In this document: piece after piece, positions 1 through 9,227 of the stretch
How the letters are laid out: each line of letters begins with the position of its first letter
Numbering within the stretch: the stretch's first letter is position 1
Source: Gemmatimonadota bacterium
Lineage (GTDB): Bacteria; Gemmatimonadota; Gemmatimonadetes; Palauibacterales; Palauibacteraceae
Direction of reading: 5' to 3'
Assembly (NCBI GenBank): GCA_020351855.1
Contig: CP070670.1
Location: forward strand, 2,431,864 to 2,475,737
Length of the DNA: 43,874 nt
Translations under genes and position numbers: made by a program
Notes under the pieces: generated by a model
What the model was told of the DNA's origin: nothing
The model's input: the letters and a program-made list of their open reading frames with translations, nothing else
The model's database searches: none

Positions 1-975
1 GGCGACGATGTGCGGGAGGGGCTCACGGCGATCCTCTCGGTCAAGGTTCTCGAACCCCAGTTCGAGGGACAGACCAAGACGAAGCTGGGGAACAGCGAGG
101 TGAGGGGCATCGTCGAGAGCCTAGTGAACGAAAAGCTTTACACGTGGCTCGAAGAACACCCGGCCGCCGGCCGGTCAGTGATCGAGAAGGCTGTTCAGGC
201 GGCGAGGGCGCGCGATGCCGCAAGAAAGGCGCGGGATCTGACCCGCAAGCGCTCCGCCCTGGAAACCGGCATCCTACCGGGGAAGCTGGCTGACTGCTCG
301 ATCACCGATGCCTCGATCTCCGAGCTGTATCTGGTCGAGGGAGACTCGGCCGGTGGAACCGCGAAACAGGGACGGGACCGCAAGTTCCAGGCGATCCTTC
401 CCCTGCGGGGCAAGATCCTGAACGTCGAGAAGGCGCGGATCGACAAGGTACTGTCGAACGAGGAGATCCGGGCGATCATCACCGCGATCGGCACCGGTAT
501 CGGCGACGACTTCGATCTTGCGCAAGCCCGTTATCAGAAGACGATCGTCATGACGGACGCGGACGTTGACGGAGCCCACATCCGGACCCTGTTGCTCACC
601 TTCTTCTTCCGCCAGATGAAAGAGCTGATCGAGGCCGGCTACGTCTACATTGCCCAGCCGCCGCTCTACCGCATCCAGAAGGGCAAGCAGGAGTTCTACT
701 GCTACTCGGATGCGGAGCGGGAGGAGATCCTGGCGAAGCTGGACGGAACGGCAGGCACGGTGAACGTGCAGCGCTACAAAGGACTGGGCGAGATGAACGC
801 GGACCAGCTCTGGGATACGACCATGAACCCGGAGAAGCGCACGCTCCTGCGCGTCACGATCGACGAGGCCACCGAGGCCTCTCTGCTGTTCGAGAGGCTG
901 ATGGGCGAGGACGTCGAACCTCGCCGGGAGTTCATCGAGAAGAACGCCCGCTACGTTCGCAACCTGGACGTCTGA
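1..975 (+). CDS. gyrB: DNA gyrase subunit B, C-terminal part (5' end outside the window)
   Basis: The frame is open from base 1, so only the last ~324 residues are present. This half of GyrB carries the Toprim metal-binding fold that cooperates with GyrA in cutting and rejoining DNA during negative supercoiling. Visible marks are EGDSAGG (Toprim acidic residue), [13 protein letters not shown] (a GyrB-type stretch), the DxD motif in [12 protein letters not shown], and the C-terminal YKGLGEMN tail motif. The stop TGA is followed with no gap by the GTG of thyX. gyrA lies nearby but on the opposite strand, so the two gyrase subunits are not in one operon. ParE is the alternative; the [13 protein letters not shown] wording and the GyrA-like partner favour GyrB. 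Confidence 0.96.
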   Translation, partial: GDDVREGLTAILSVKVLEPQFEGQTKTKLGNSEVRGIVESLVNEKLYTWLEEHPAAGRSVIEKAVQAARARDAARKARDLTRKRSALETGILPGKLADCSITDASISELYLVEGDSAGGTAKQGRDRKFQAILPLRGKILNVEKARIDKVLSNEEIRAIITAIGTGIGDDFDLAQARYQKTIVMTDADVDGAHIRTLLLTFFFRQMKELIEAGYVYIAQPPLYRIQKGKQEFYCYSDAEREEILAKLDGTAGTVNVQRYKGLGEMNADQLWDTTMNPEKRTLLRVTIDEATEASLLFERLMGEDVEPRREFIEKNARYVRNLDV

Positions 976-1956
976 GTGGAGACGAAGCGGCCCACCGTAC
1001 CCGCCGCCGAGGAGATTCTGGGGCTGTATCACCCCGTGCTCGACCACGGCTTCGTCGCCCTGATCGACTACATGGGGTCGGATGATAGCATCGAGCGCGC
1101 GGCCCGCGTCAGCTACGGCTACGGGACGCGGAAGCGGAGCCAGACCCGGGGTCTGATCCGCTACTTGCGACGTCACCTCCACACGACCCCCAGCGAGATG
1201 GTGGAGCTCAAGTTCCACTGCGCGATGCCGATCTTCGTGGCCCGTCAGTGGGTGCGCCATCGAACGGCGTCGATCAACGAGTACAGTGGCCGGTACAGTC
1301 TGATGCCGCTGCTCTTCTACCGTCCCGACTGGCGTCAAGTGGCTCCGCAGACGGAAGCGAACCGGCAGGGCAGGGAGGCGGCGGCCGTTTCAGAGGAGAT
1401 CTACCGGCTGGCACTCGAGCGCTGGGAGGAGGCGCGCGCGGCGGCGGCGGAGGCCTACGAATGGCTGCTGGCCGAGGACGTGGCCCGCGAGCTGGCCCGC
1501 ATCGACTTGCCGCTATCCACGTACACGCAGTGGTACTGGAAGATCGACCTCCACAACCTCATCCACTTCCTTACGCTGCGCGTCCATCGGCACGCTCAGT
1601 GGGAGATTCAGCAATACGGCCGAGCCATGGCCGGGATGCTGAAGCGCGTCGCGCCCTTGAGCTACGAGGCCTGGATCGACTACGAGGTGTGCGGCAGCCG
1701 CTTCAGTCACGGCGAGCTGGAGACCCTGCGTCGTCTCCTCGTGGTTCGCGACGGCCGCATCGGCGCCCGCGCCGATATCGCGCTGGGGTCTGCCGAGCTG
1801 GCGGAACTGGGCCTCTCGCCGCGCGAGGTAAGGGAGCTGCTCGAGAAGCTGGAGCCGGCGGAGCGGCCCGACTTCGAGCTCGATCTTGAGGCCTTCGTCA
1901 CCGCGGAGGAGTTCGAGGCACGACTGTCGGGCGCGGTCCCTACGGAGCTCGGCTGA
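976..1956 (+). CDS. thyX: FAD-dependent thymidylate synthase ThyX
   Basis: Makes dTMP from dUMP using methylene-tetrahydrofolate as carbon donor and FAD/NADPH as reductant, the flavin alternative to ThyA. The ThyX signature RHRTASINEYSGRYS is at residues ~94-108 (family pattern RHRxxSxNExSxRYS). A second conserved block, LHNLIHFLTLRVHRHAQWEI, follows near residue 190. The protein is 326 residues against about 220-260 for many ThyX proteins; the extra length is a C-terminal extension of ~70 residues rich in acidic and leucine residues. GTG start directly abuts the gyrB stop, so the two are probably cotranscribed and translationally coupled. No thyA is seen in the window. Confidence 0.96.
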   Translation: METKRPTVPAAEEILGLYHPVLDHGFVALIDYMGSDDSIERAARVSYGYGTRKRSQTRGLIRYLRRHLHTTPSEMVELKFHCAMPIFVARQWVRHRTASINEYSGRYSLMPLLFYRPDWRQVAPQTEANRQGREAAAVSEEIYRLALERWEEARAAAAEAYEWLLAEDVARELARIDLPLSTYTQWYWKIDLHNLIHFLTLRVHRHAQWEIQQYGRAMAGMLKRVAPLSYEAWIDYEVCGSRFSHGELETLRRLLVVRDGRIGARADIALGSAELAELGLSPREVRELLEKLEPAERPDFELDLEAFVTAEEFEARLSGAVPTELG

Positions 1957-1970
1957 GGTCGGATTGCGGT

Positions 1971-1996
1971 GCGGCGGGTCCACGGACCCGGGCCGC
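1971..1996. terminator. Candidate bidirectional hairpin terminator between convergent genes
   Basis: An inner stem GGGTC/GACCC (loop CACG) is extended by an outer GCGGC/GCCGC pair with a two-base bulge. It occupies nearly the whole gap between the ends of thyX (+) and the following minus-strand gene. There is no T tract, so it is a hairpin candidate and not a textbook intrinsic terminator. Confidence 0.4.
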
Positions 1997-1998
1997 GA

Positions 1999-2829
1999 TC
2001 AGCGGTAGCAGGCGGGCGCCAGCTGGCGCGGGGTGAGCGAGCACGTATAGAGGTTGAGCAGGAGCGCCACCGGTGCAAGGATCGGTTGGGCCGCCATTCT
2101 CGGAACGTAGTAGTGCACGAACGATTCGATGGCGGCACGCTCGCGCTCCTCGCGACGCGCCGCCGCGCCCGTCTCGCCGTTGAACCCCATGCTGAAGCTG
2201 ATCCGGGCGTAGAAGCGCGTAGACTCGAGGACGCTCCGTGCGTCGGGCGACACGACGACGCGCGAGTCGACCTGCTGGGGCATGCTTCCCGGCGGGACGA
2301 GGTCCGGTAGGAAGTAGGTCACCCAGCGGCCGTCGCTCTCGCGGAACACGTGCGGATAAAAGGTGATCTTCGGCGGCTCGAACGCGTTGAGCGCGGTGAT
2401 CAGGGCCAGCGCGGCTCTTGAGACGAACTCGTCCGCGGGCTTGTCCCGCGGATGGCTCGTCACGACGAATTCCCTGCTCCCCGGCGTCGCCTGGACGGCC
2501 TCGTAGGCGACCATGAAGCGCTGGCTGGTGAAGTCGAGCGAGCCGAAGTAGACCCGCCACAGATCGTCCTCCCGCCGGTCGGTGACGTACAGGTTGACCC
2601 GCCCGGGCTCCGGCTTCACGCGCTGGAGGGCCTCGAGCGCGTATCGGAGGGCGAAGTTCTGCTCTGCGATACGCCGGCCCTCGACGGCCGGGCGCTGGAC
2701 CGTCTCCGGGACGGTGGCATCCCGGACTTCCTGGCCGCTCACCCGCGCGGTCGGACAGAAAGCGGCGGCCGCCGCCAGAAGGGCGTACGCACCAATGCGC
2801 CGATGCGGTGAGATTCCGGTCACCATCAC
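1999..2829 (-). CDS. Secreted protein of unknown function
   Basis: Not recognised. The 276-residue product begins with a short basic stretch and a hydrophobic Ala-rich segment, then a likely cleavage site near VSGQE, so it should be exported to the periplasm or beyond. The mature part is mixed alpha/beta with no repeats, no cysteine pairs typical of enzymes and no motif I can assign. Residues ~180-230 (PDLVPPG, PDARSVLEST, ARISFSMGF) look like a compact beta-rich domain. It lies downstream of gyrA on the same strand, 149 bases away, with its own good sigma-70-like promoter in between, so it is probably a separate transcription unit. It converges with thyX. Confidence 0.75.
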   Translation of the reverse strand: MMVTGISPHRRIGAYALLAAAAAFCPTARVSGQEVRDATVPETVQRPAVEGRRIAEQNFALRYALEALQRVKPEPGRVNLYVTDRREDDLWRVYFGSLDFTSQRFMVAYEAVQATPGSREFVVTSHPRDKPADEFVSRAALALITALNAFEPPKITFYPHVFRESDGRWVTYFLPDLVPPGSMPQQVDSRVVVSPDARSVLESTRFYARISFSMGFNGETGAAARREERERAAIESFVHYYVPRMAAQPILAPVALLLNLYTCSLTPRQLAPACYR

Positions 2830-2910
2830 CTGGCTCTTCGATCGCCGACTCGTTTCGAGGGCGTGTGGGCTACGTCACTGCGGCTCCGGCACGCCCCGGC
2901 TGCCGGGAAA

Positions 2911-2939
2911 AGAATAGGCACCGACCGGCTCCAAAACAA
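2911..2939 (-). promoter_or_regulatory. Sigma-70-type promoter for the secreted protein gene
   Basis: Read on the minus strand: TTGTTT, a 17-base spacer, then TATTCT. The -10 box ends about 80 bases before the start codon of the gene ending at 1999. The region is also less GC-rich than its surroundings. Confidence 0.5.
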
Positions 2940-2978
2940 CGTATCGTGGCGGAGTTCCGAGCCCGGCGGGGCGCTCCA

Positions 2979-5552
2979 TCACCGCTCGCTGCCGAGTCCC
3001 AACTCCGCCTGGACCTCGCCGCCTTCCGGGCTGGAGGTCTCGCCGGTCGCCGCCGAAGTCGCAGGTCCGTCTCCGTCCGGTGAAGCGTCGCGCCGCTCCC
3101 CCGCGCGCACGCTGCTCCGCTCCGCCTCGGCGGCCTGGGGCCCGGCGGCGGGGAATAAAGCTCGAACGAAGCCTCCCTGCGCCATGTCGCGCAGGACCAG
3201 AAGGCTGGCATCGCGTCGCCCGCGCGGCTTGAGATCGTCTCCGTCGGTGAACACGAGCTCGCCGGACTCGAGCTCCCAGGCGAGGCGATCGTTCCCATGG
3301 AGCTCCACGAAGCCCACGATCTCGCCGGCTTTGTGCAGGTCCGCCAGCACGGCCACTCCCTTCCCGGCGCGCGACTGGGATCGCAGCTCGGTGAGCGGAA
3401 CCCGCTTGGCATGGCCACGCCGGGTGGCAAGGCCGAAGCTCGCGTCGCGGCGAGGGGCCAGCGCGGCGACCACGGCGTCGCCGTCCGCTAGATCGATGGC
3501 ACGGACGCCCCGGGCGGCGCGCCCCATCGGCCGCGCGTCGCGCTCGGGAAACCGGATCACCTGACCGAGGCGGGTAGCCAGCACCAGCTCGCCCTGTCCC
3601 TCGGTGACCAGAGCCGAGACCACCTCGTCGTCCTCCGACAATCCCGTCGCGATGATCCCGCCAGCGCGCGCGTTGGCGTACTCCCCGAGCGCGGTCCGCT
3701 TGAGCTGTCCCTGGCGCGTGACGGTGACCAGGTAGCCGTTCGCCCAGTCGTCCACGGGCGTGACCGCCACCACGCGGTCGCCCTTCTTCAGATCGACGAC
3801 CTCGGTCAGCGAACGGCCGCGCGAGCTTCGGGTGTCGAGCGGGAGCTCGGAGACCCGCAGCGTGTGGGCTGCTCCAGAGGCCGTGACGACGAGCAAATGG
3901 TCCTCGCCGCGGCAGAGAAAGGCATGGCGGGCGAAATCGCCCGACCGGCTCTCCAGGGCCTCCGCCCCGGAGAGGCCCGCGCCCGCTCGGAGCGGCAGCG
4001 CCTTCACGAAGCCCAGCCGGCTGACCAGGACGAGCACGGCCCCGGAGGCGCCTCCGGAGGGCAGCGGGAACCGTCCACCGTCCAGGATCTCCGTCCGCCG
4101 CACATCCCCGTACCGGCTGGCCAGATCGGCCAACTCGCCCCGCACATGGCTCTTCCGCACCTCCTCATCCTCCACGAGCAGGCGCAGCTCCTCGATCCGC
4201 CTTCCCAACTCCTCCAGCTCGGAACCGAGCTTGCGTTGCTCCAGGGCCGTGAGCCGGGCGAGGCGCATGGCGAGGATGGCCTCGGCCTGCGGCTCGGTGA
4301 GCCTGAGCTCCCTTCTCAGCTTGTTCGATGCGGAGCCCGCGTCGCGGGATCCCCGGATGATCTCGATCACCCGGTCGATCTCCCGCAAGGCGATGAGCAG
4401 TCCGCGCACGATGTGGGCGCGCTCCTCCGACTGCTTCAGCTGGAAGGTGGCGCGCCGGCGGATCACATCGAGCCGGAAGTCGATGAACGACTGCAGGACC
4501 TCCTTCAGGTTCATCTCGACGGGACGCCCGTCCCTCAGCGCGAGCATGATGACCCCGAACGTCGTACGCAGCTGCGTCTTCTTGAACAGCGTCTCGATCA
4601 CCTTTCGCGGATCCGCATCCCGCTTGAGCTCGATGACGAGGCGCACGCCGTCGCGGTCCGATTCGTCACGGAGGTCGCTCACCGCATCGGAGCGACCCTG
4701 CTTGACCATCTTCGTGATCTGCTCTATGACCCGCGTCTTGTTCACCTGGTAGGGCATCTCCGTGATCACCAGCAGGCTCTTGCCGTACGCGCCTTCCTCC
4801 ACGTGCATGCGGGCCCTCATCTCGATCAGGCCTCGCCCCGTCTCGTACGCCTGCCGGATCCCGTCCCGTCCCCAGATGTAGCCGCCGGTCGGGAAGTCCG
4901 GACCCTGCACGAAGCGGAGAAGATCACCCGGCTCGCAGTCCGGACGAGACACCAGAAGTTCGGTGGCGGCGAGCAGTTCGCTCAGGTTGTGCGGCGGGAT
5001 CTTGGTTGCCATTCCGACGGCGATGCCGTCCGAGCCGTTCAGCAGCAGATGCGGAAGCCGCGCCGGCAGCGTCTCCGGCTCCTCGAGCCGCCCGTCGAAG
5101 TTTGGCCGCCATTGTGCGGTGTCGAGCTCGATCTCGGATAGCAGCTCGAGCGCGATCGGTGCCAGCCGGACCTCCGTGTAGCGGTAGGCCGCGGCGCTGT
5201 CCCCGTCGAGCGAACCGAAGTTGCCCTGGCCATCGAGCAGCGGATAGCGGAGGGAGAACTCCTGCACCATCCGGACGATCGTGTCGTAGACGGCACTGTC
5301 CCCGTGCGGGTGGTACTTCCCGAGAACATCGCCGACCACCGTCGCGCTCTTCTTGTACGGACGGTCCGGTCGCAGGCCCAGCTCGTGCATCGCGTACAGG
5401 ATTCGCCGATGAACGGGCTTGAGCCCGTCGCGAGCATCGGGGAGAGCGCGCTGCACGATCACGCTCATCGAGTAGTCGATGAAGGAATCCCGCATCTCCT
5501 GCTCGATGAACCGGGGGAGGATTCGTTCCTGCTGCAGGGAGGGTTTGACCAC
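2979..5552 (-). CDS. gyrA: DNA gyrase subunit A
   Basis: Breakage-reunion subunit of gyrase, 857 residues, a usual length for GyrA. The N-terminal winged-helix core contains [16 protein letters not shown], with Ser86 and Asp90 at the two main quinolone-resistance positions (E. coli Ser83/Asp87), i.e. the susceptible-type residues. The catalytic tyrosine is Tyr125 in RYTEVRL. The C-terminal DNA-wrapping beta-pinwheel is present. The GyrA box (family form QRRGGKG) is represented by QSRAGKG, so it is degenerate. The tail after ~residue 810 is acidic and low in complexity. It is transcribed away from the stress-protein gene, from a promoter at 5600-5628. ParC is less likely because of the [16 protein letters not shown] wording and the pinwheel. 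Confidence 0.95.
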   Translation of the reverse strand: MVKPSLQQERILPRFIEQEMRDSFIDYSMSVIVQRALPDARDGLKPVHRRILYAMHELGLRPDRPYKKSATVVGDVLGKYHPHGDSAVYDTIVRMVQEFSLRYPLLDGQGNFGSLDGDSAAAYRYTEVRLAPIALELLSEIELDTAQWRPNFDGRLEEPETLPARLPHLLLNGSDGIAVGMATKIPPHNLSELLAATELLVSRPDCEPGDLLRFVQGPDFPTGGYIWGRDGIRQAYETGRGLIEMRARMHVEEGAYGKSLLVITEMPYQVNKTRVIEQITKMVKQGRSDAVSDLRDESDRDGVRLVIELKRDADPRKVIETLFKKTQLRTTFGVIMLALRDGRPVEMNLKEVLQSFIDFRLDVIRRRATFQLKQSEERAHIVRGLLIALREIDRVIEIIRGSRDAGSASNKLRRELRLTEPQAEAILAMRLARLTALEQRKLGSELEELGRRIEELRLLVEDEEVRKSHVRGELADLASRYGDVRRTEILDGGRFPLPSGGASGAVLVLVSRLGFVKALPLRAGAGLSGAEALESRSGDFARHAFLCRGEDHLLVVTASGAAHTLRVSELPLDTRSSRGRSLTEVVDLKKGDRVVAVTPVDDWANGYLVTVTRQGQLKRTALGEYANARAGGIIATGLSEDDEVVSALVTEGQGELVLATRLGQVIRFPERDARPMGRAARGVRAIDLADGDAVVAALAPRRDASFGLATRRGHAKRVPLTELRSQSRAGKGVAVLADLHKAGEIVGFVELHGNDRLAWELESGELVFTDGDDLKPRGRRDASLLVLRDMAQGGFVRALFPAAGPQAAEAERSSVRAGERRDASPDGDGPATSAATGETSSPEGGEVQAELGLGSER

Positions 5553-5599
5553 GTTTCTTGGCTCGGCGTGGGGGTGACGGTTGCCTTCGGTTCACTTTC

Positions 5600-5628
5600 G
5601 GTATAGCGCCCGGTCCGACCCCACGCAA
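5600..5628 (-). promoter_or_regulatory. Sigma-70-type promoter of gyrA
   Basis: Read on the minus strand: TTGCGT, a 17-base spacer, then TATACC. Transcription from it would start ~40 bases upstream of the gyrA ATG. The boxes match the consensus only in part. Confidence 0.45.
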
Positions 5629-5779
5629 ATCTCATGGCGGGCTCGCTCGATCGTGTGGCCCTTGCCGCGACCGGTTCGGAGCCGTAATGAGGGCGGCGCA
5701 CGGGTCGCGCCGAACGCAGGTGGTCGTCGCGCCCTGTCGAGGCGCCAGTCGCACGGGATGAGAAGGAAGGAGCACCGAG

Positions 5780-6865
5780 GTGGCCGTTCGTTATGACCTG
5801 CCGCTGGTCAAGTCGGTCCTGCACCCGACGGACTTCTCCGCGGAGAGCCAGCAGGCGTTCGCCCACGCGCTGGCCATTGCTCTGATCAGGAAGACGAGCC
5901 TGACTCTGCTCCACGCCGGGGGGGACCGCTCGCGCAGCTGGGAAAGCTTTCCTTCCGTGCGCGGCACCCTCGAGCGCTGGGGAATGCTCGAGCCGGGCAG
6001 CCACCGCTCCGCCGTATTCGACCAGCTCTCGGTGCGAGTGAAGAAGGTGGTGTCCAAGGAGCGGGATCCCCTCGCGGCCTGCCTGGGCTACATGGAGAGG
6101 CACCCGGCGGATCTGATCGTGCTAGCGACCCGAGGGCGGAAGGGCCCCGTCAACTGGCTCAAGAAGTCCGTGTCGCAGAACGTCGCGCGGCACTCGACCG
6201 CGATGTCGCTCTTCGTGCCGGGCCGCGGACGGGGCTTCGTGTCGCTCGGCAATGGTCATCTCGATCTGCAGCGCATTCTCGTGCCGATCGCGCACAAGCC
6301 GAGTCCCCAGCCATCCATCGAGTTCGCCGCGCGGGCCGGGCGTGTTTTCGGATCAGCGTTGGAGATCACGCTCCTGCACGTCGGCGACACGAATGGCGTG
6401 CCGGAGGTGTCCCTGCCGGATGAGCCGAACATCGAGTGGCGAAGCGAGGTGCGGCAGGGAGATCCGGTCGACCAGATCGTTGCCGAGGCGGATCGCCTGT
6501 CGGCCAACCTCATCGTCATGACCACCGACGGACGCGACGTCCTCATCGACGCGCTGCGGGGCAGTCACACGGAGCGCGTGCTCCGCCGCAGCTCGTCGCC
6601 CGTGATGGCGCTGCCGGTGACCTGGACGGACGAGTTCGTCCAGGGCCGACATCTCGCCGACGTCGTGTCCGAGGAGGATCGGCGGCAGAGGCGGGCGCTG
6701 AAGGATGCCTTTCGCAGCGCAGCCCGGGATCTCCATCCCGATCGGGCCGTCTCGGCGGATCGAGCGGGTCGCAACGAGCTGATGGCCAAGGCGAACGAGG
6801 CCTACCGGCGGAAGGATGTGGCGGAGCTGGAGCGCCTGAAGAGGAGATCTGCGAATTCCGAGTAG
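5780..6865 (+). CDS. Tandem universal stress protein with C-terminal J-like domain
   Basis: The 361-residue product has two UspA domains in tandem (about residues 10-150 and 165-275) followed by a ~60-residue tail that looks like a DnaJ J-domain. UspA domains are cytosolic Rossmann-like nucleotide-binding units of stress responses. The Usp ATP-binding loop (GxxGx9GS/T) is only partly kept: TRGRKGP in the first copy, TTDGRD with GSHTERVL in the second. The tail has the J-domain helix II-HPD-helix III layout: AFRSAARDLHPDRAV, then NELMAKANEAYRRKD. HPD is the motif that stimulates Hsp70 ATPase activity. GTG start with AAGGAGCACCGAG just upstream. No dnaK or grpE is nearby. The Usp call is firm; the J-domain is a strong pattern match without structural proof. 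Confidence 0.88.
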   Translation: MAVRYDLPLVKSVLHPTDFSAESQQAFAHALAIALIRKTSLTLLHAGGDRSRSWESFPSVRGTLERWGMLEPGSHRSAVFDQLSVRVKKVVSKERDPLAACLGYMERHPADLIVLATRGRKGPVNWLKKSVSQNVARHSTAMSLFVPGRGRGFVSLGNGHLDLQRILVPIAHKPSPQPSIEFAARAGRVFGSALEITLLHVGDTNGVPEVSLPDEPNIEWRSEVRQGDPVDQIVAEADRLSANLIVMTTDGRDVLIDALRGSHTERVLRRSSSPVMALPVTWTDEFVQGRHLADVVSEEDRRQRRALKDAFRSAARDLHPDRAVSADRAGRNELMAKANEAYRRKDVAELERLKRRSANSE

Positions 6866-7046
6866 CAGCGGCCGCGGCGACCGCGCGGCCGGTGCTCGTG
6901 ACGGCACCGTCATCGGGATCGCGCGAAGGGGTCTGGCCCTCTTTCTGCTGCTGATCCTTCTGCCGGGTTCCGGCGAGCCTCGCAGCGAGGTCGGGCCCCG
7001 GCCCGCCCCGGAGTACCGGCAGGGCGTTCGGTACACGATCGAGGCC

Positions 7047-8762
7047 ATGCTCGACGAGGACGAGCAGCTGCTGCGGGCGGCTGGCCTCCTGGAGTACACC
7101 AACCGTTCGCCCGACACGCTGCGGGCGCTCCATTTTCACCTTCACCTGAACGCCTTCCGGCCCAACAGCCTCTGGGCCCGCAACGAGACACGACCCGAGT
7201 ACGACTTTCAGGCCCTGGACCCATCCGAGACCGGATACGAGCGCCTGCTCGGCGCAGAGGTCGCCGGCCGCCCGCTCGCGCAGCGTTACCCGGTCGCTCC
7301 GGACTCGACGGTGGTCGAGCTCCTGCTGCCGTCTCCTCTCCCTCCCGGAGGCGTGATCGAGGTCGGGCTTCGGTGGGAGGCGCGCCCGTCGACGCTGTGC
7401 CGGCGGCAATGTCGGAAGGGACGGCACTATGACTTTGCCCAGTGGTACCCCCGGATCGCCGTCTACGAGAGGGGCGGCTGGCAATCACACCCGCTCTATC
7501 CGCAGGGGGAGTTCTATGGTGAGTTCGCCACGTACGATGTGACACTGGAGCTCGCCGGGGACCAGGTGATCGCCGCCACCGGTGTCCCGCTCTCCGGCGA
7601 TCCAGGGTGGGAACGGGCCGCTGCGAGGGTCAGCGGGAGGGCTGCCGAAGGGGCTGTCGACCGGCGCTCCTTCTACGGCCCGGCGCCGGAGCGGGAGTCA
7701 CCCGGTCCGCTTCGACCCTCGACGGCGCCCGGGCGCAAGCGCGTGCGCTTCTACGCCGAACAGGTGCACCACTTTGCCTGGAGTGTCGATCCGGAGTTCC
7801 GTTACGAGGGCGCCCTCGTTGGACGGACGAAACCGGAGGCCGGCGGCGACGTGGCGCTGCACGTGCTCTATCGTCCCGAGGCCGTGGCGAGCTGGGGCGG
7901 GGGCCTGGTCCTCGAGCGCACCGCCGAGGCGCTTCGCTGGATGGAGGAGGTCTTCGGTCCGTACCCATACCCGCAGCTCACCAATGTCCAGCGGCTCGAG
8001 AGAGGCGGCACGGAGTTCCCCATGCTCGTGATGAACGGCTCCGCCGGGGCGGGCCTCATCCTGCACGAGGTCGCGCACCAGTACGCACACGGTATCCTGG
8101 CGAACAACGAATGGCGGGAAGCCTGGCTGGACGAGGGCCTGGCGGACTTTCTGACGACCTGGCACCGGGAGCAGGAATCCGGTCCCGGCGTCTGGCTGGG
8201 CACGATGCAAGGCCTGGAGCGGCTGGAACGGTTCGGGCTCTCCGAGCCGGTGAGCACTCCGGCCAAGGACTTCTCCAGCTTCCAGATGTACGGTGCGATG
8301 TCTTACGCCAAGGCCTCCGTGGTCTTCCGCATGCTTCGGGAGCTGCTGGGCGAAGAGGACTTCCGGCGCCTGCTGCGCGAGTACTACGCGAGGTACCGCT
8401 TCCGTCACGTGACGGAGGTCGATCTACGCCGCGTCGCCGCCGAGGTCACGGGCCGCCCGCTGGACTGGTTCTTCGACGGCTGGCTGCACGGCACCGAGAC
8501 CCTGGACTACGCCATCCGCGATGTCGAGCTCGAGCGGCTTCCCGATGGTTCGTGGCGCACGACCGTGATCATCGAGCGTCGGGGGAGGAACTGGATGCCG
8601 GTCACGGTGCGGGCCGATGCGGTGGACGCGCTGGCGGAGTCACGGGAGCCGATTCAGACGGTCGTGTTCGTCACGCCCTCCCGCCCGCGCGTCATCGAGA
8701 TCGATCCGCACTTCGTCCTGCTGGACGCCGATCGATCGAACAACCGGGTAGAGGTGGGCTAG
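7047..8762 (+). CDS. Exported M1-family (aminopeptidase N-like) zinc metallopeptidase
   Basis: Zinc peptidase of the gluzincin clan. The zinc site is HEVAH (first His near residue 340 counted from 7047) with the third ligand Glu in EAWLDEGLADF about 20 residues later, the classic HExxH-x18-E arrangement. The beta-rich N-terminal domain (LEYTNRSPDTLRALHFHLHL) and helical C-terminal domain fit the M1 fold. The GxMEN substrate motif is not in standard form; RGGTEFPMLVMNG sits in its place. Coordinates give the first ATG, but the frame stays open upstream to 6840 and encodes a signal peptide (RRGLALFLLLILLPGSGEP, codons 6924-6980). That segment has no ATG, GTG or TTG; a CTG at 6849 preceded by AGAGGAG is the best start candidate. 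Confidence 0.88.
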   Translation: MLDEDEQLLRAAGLLEYTNRSPDTLRALHFHLHLNAFRPNSLWARNETRPEYDFQALDPSETGYERLLGAEVAGRPLAQRYPVAPDSTVVELLLPSPLPPGGVIEVGLRWEARPSTLCRRQCRKGRHYDFAQWYPRIAVYERGGWQSHPLYPQGEFYGEFATYDVTLELAGDQVIAATGVPLSGDPGWERAAARVSGRAAEGAVDRRSFYGPAPERESPGPLRPSTAPGRKRVRFYAEQVHHFAWSVDPEFRYEGALVGRTKPEAGGDVALHVLYRPEAVASWGGGLVLERTAEALRWMEEVFGPYPYPQLTNVQRLERGGTEFPMLVMNGSAGAGLILHEVAHQYAHGILANNEWREAWLDEGLADFLTTWHREQESGPGVWLGTMQGLERLERFGLSEPVSTPAKDFSSFQMYGAMSYAKASVVFRMLRELLGEEDFRRLLREYYARYRFRHVTEVDLRRVAAEVTGRPLDWFFDGWLHGTETLDYAIRDVELERLPDGSWRTTVIIERRGRNWMPVTVRADAVDALAESREPIQTVVFVTPSRPRVIEIDPHFVLLDADRSNNRVEVG

Positions 8763-9205
8763 CCGGAACGGCCGCCGCCCGGCGCGGCGCACAGCAGCTG
8801 CCGAGCCGCCTCCTGCGCCGCGCTCGGCTCGGCGGGAACCGCGATCGGCATGGCGCGCTCGCCATTCTCCTCCGGCAGGTGCAGGAGCAGCGGGCCCAAC
8901 GGCGGCGTCCCCCCCGGTTCGATGGCGCGCCCATCCCGGTCGATCGACACCAGCCGGCCGGGCGCAAGAAGCTGGGCCAGCCACGCCCCGTACTCGACCC
9001 AGCTCCGTAGCGGATCTACGTCCTGCCCGCCGGCTGCCACGTCGGACTCGTAGCGCCCCACCGCCTCGTTGTACTCTTCCGCGTCCCGCATCTTGAGACG
9101 ACGAAGGAGTTGGCGATACAGCGGCTGCACATCCGTAACGGCGTGCCTGAGCAGAGAGGCCTGGTATCGCTCGTCGACGTCGCGGGGAGGTTCGGTGTCC
9201 GACAC
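8759..9205 (-). CDS. Unknown small protein in the rho transcription unit
   Basis: Not recognised. It encodes 148 residues with a GTG start, a helical N-terminal half (YQASLLRHAVTDVQPLYRQLLRRLKMRDAEEY) and a Pro/Gly/Ala-rich C-terminal half. No signal peptide or membrane segment is seen. It starts 22 bases after the rho stop on the same strand, so it is probably cotranscribed with rho. Its 3' end overlaps the end of the convergent metallopeptidase gene by four bases, leaving no room for a terminator. Coding is supported by position and by the codon pattern of its neighbours. Confidence 0.6.
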   Translation of the reverse strand: MSDTEPPRDVDERYQASLLRHAVTDVQPLYRQLLRRLKMRDAEEYNEAVGRYESDVAAGGQDVDPLRSWVEYGAWLAQLLAPGRLVSIDRDGRAIEPGGTPPLGPLLLHLPEENGERAMPIAVPAEPSAAQEAARQLLCAAPGGGRSG

Positions 9206-9227
9206 CCTTTCGATCCGTTCCGGCCGT

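Noticed and set aside
3864..5141. 425-residue plus-strand open frame
   Set aside because: Antisense to gyrA, whose motifs are complete.
5662..5690. Promoter for the stress-protein gene (TTGCCG, 17 bases, TAATGA)
   Set aside because: The -10 matches the consensus at only two positions.
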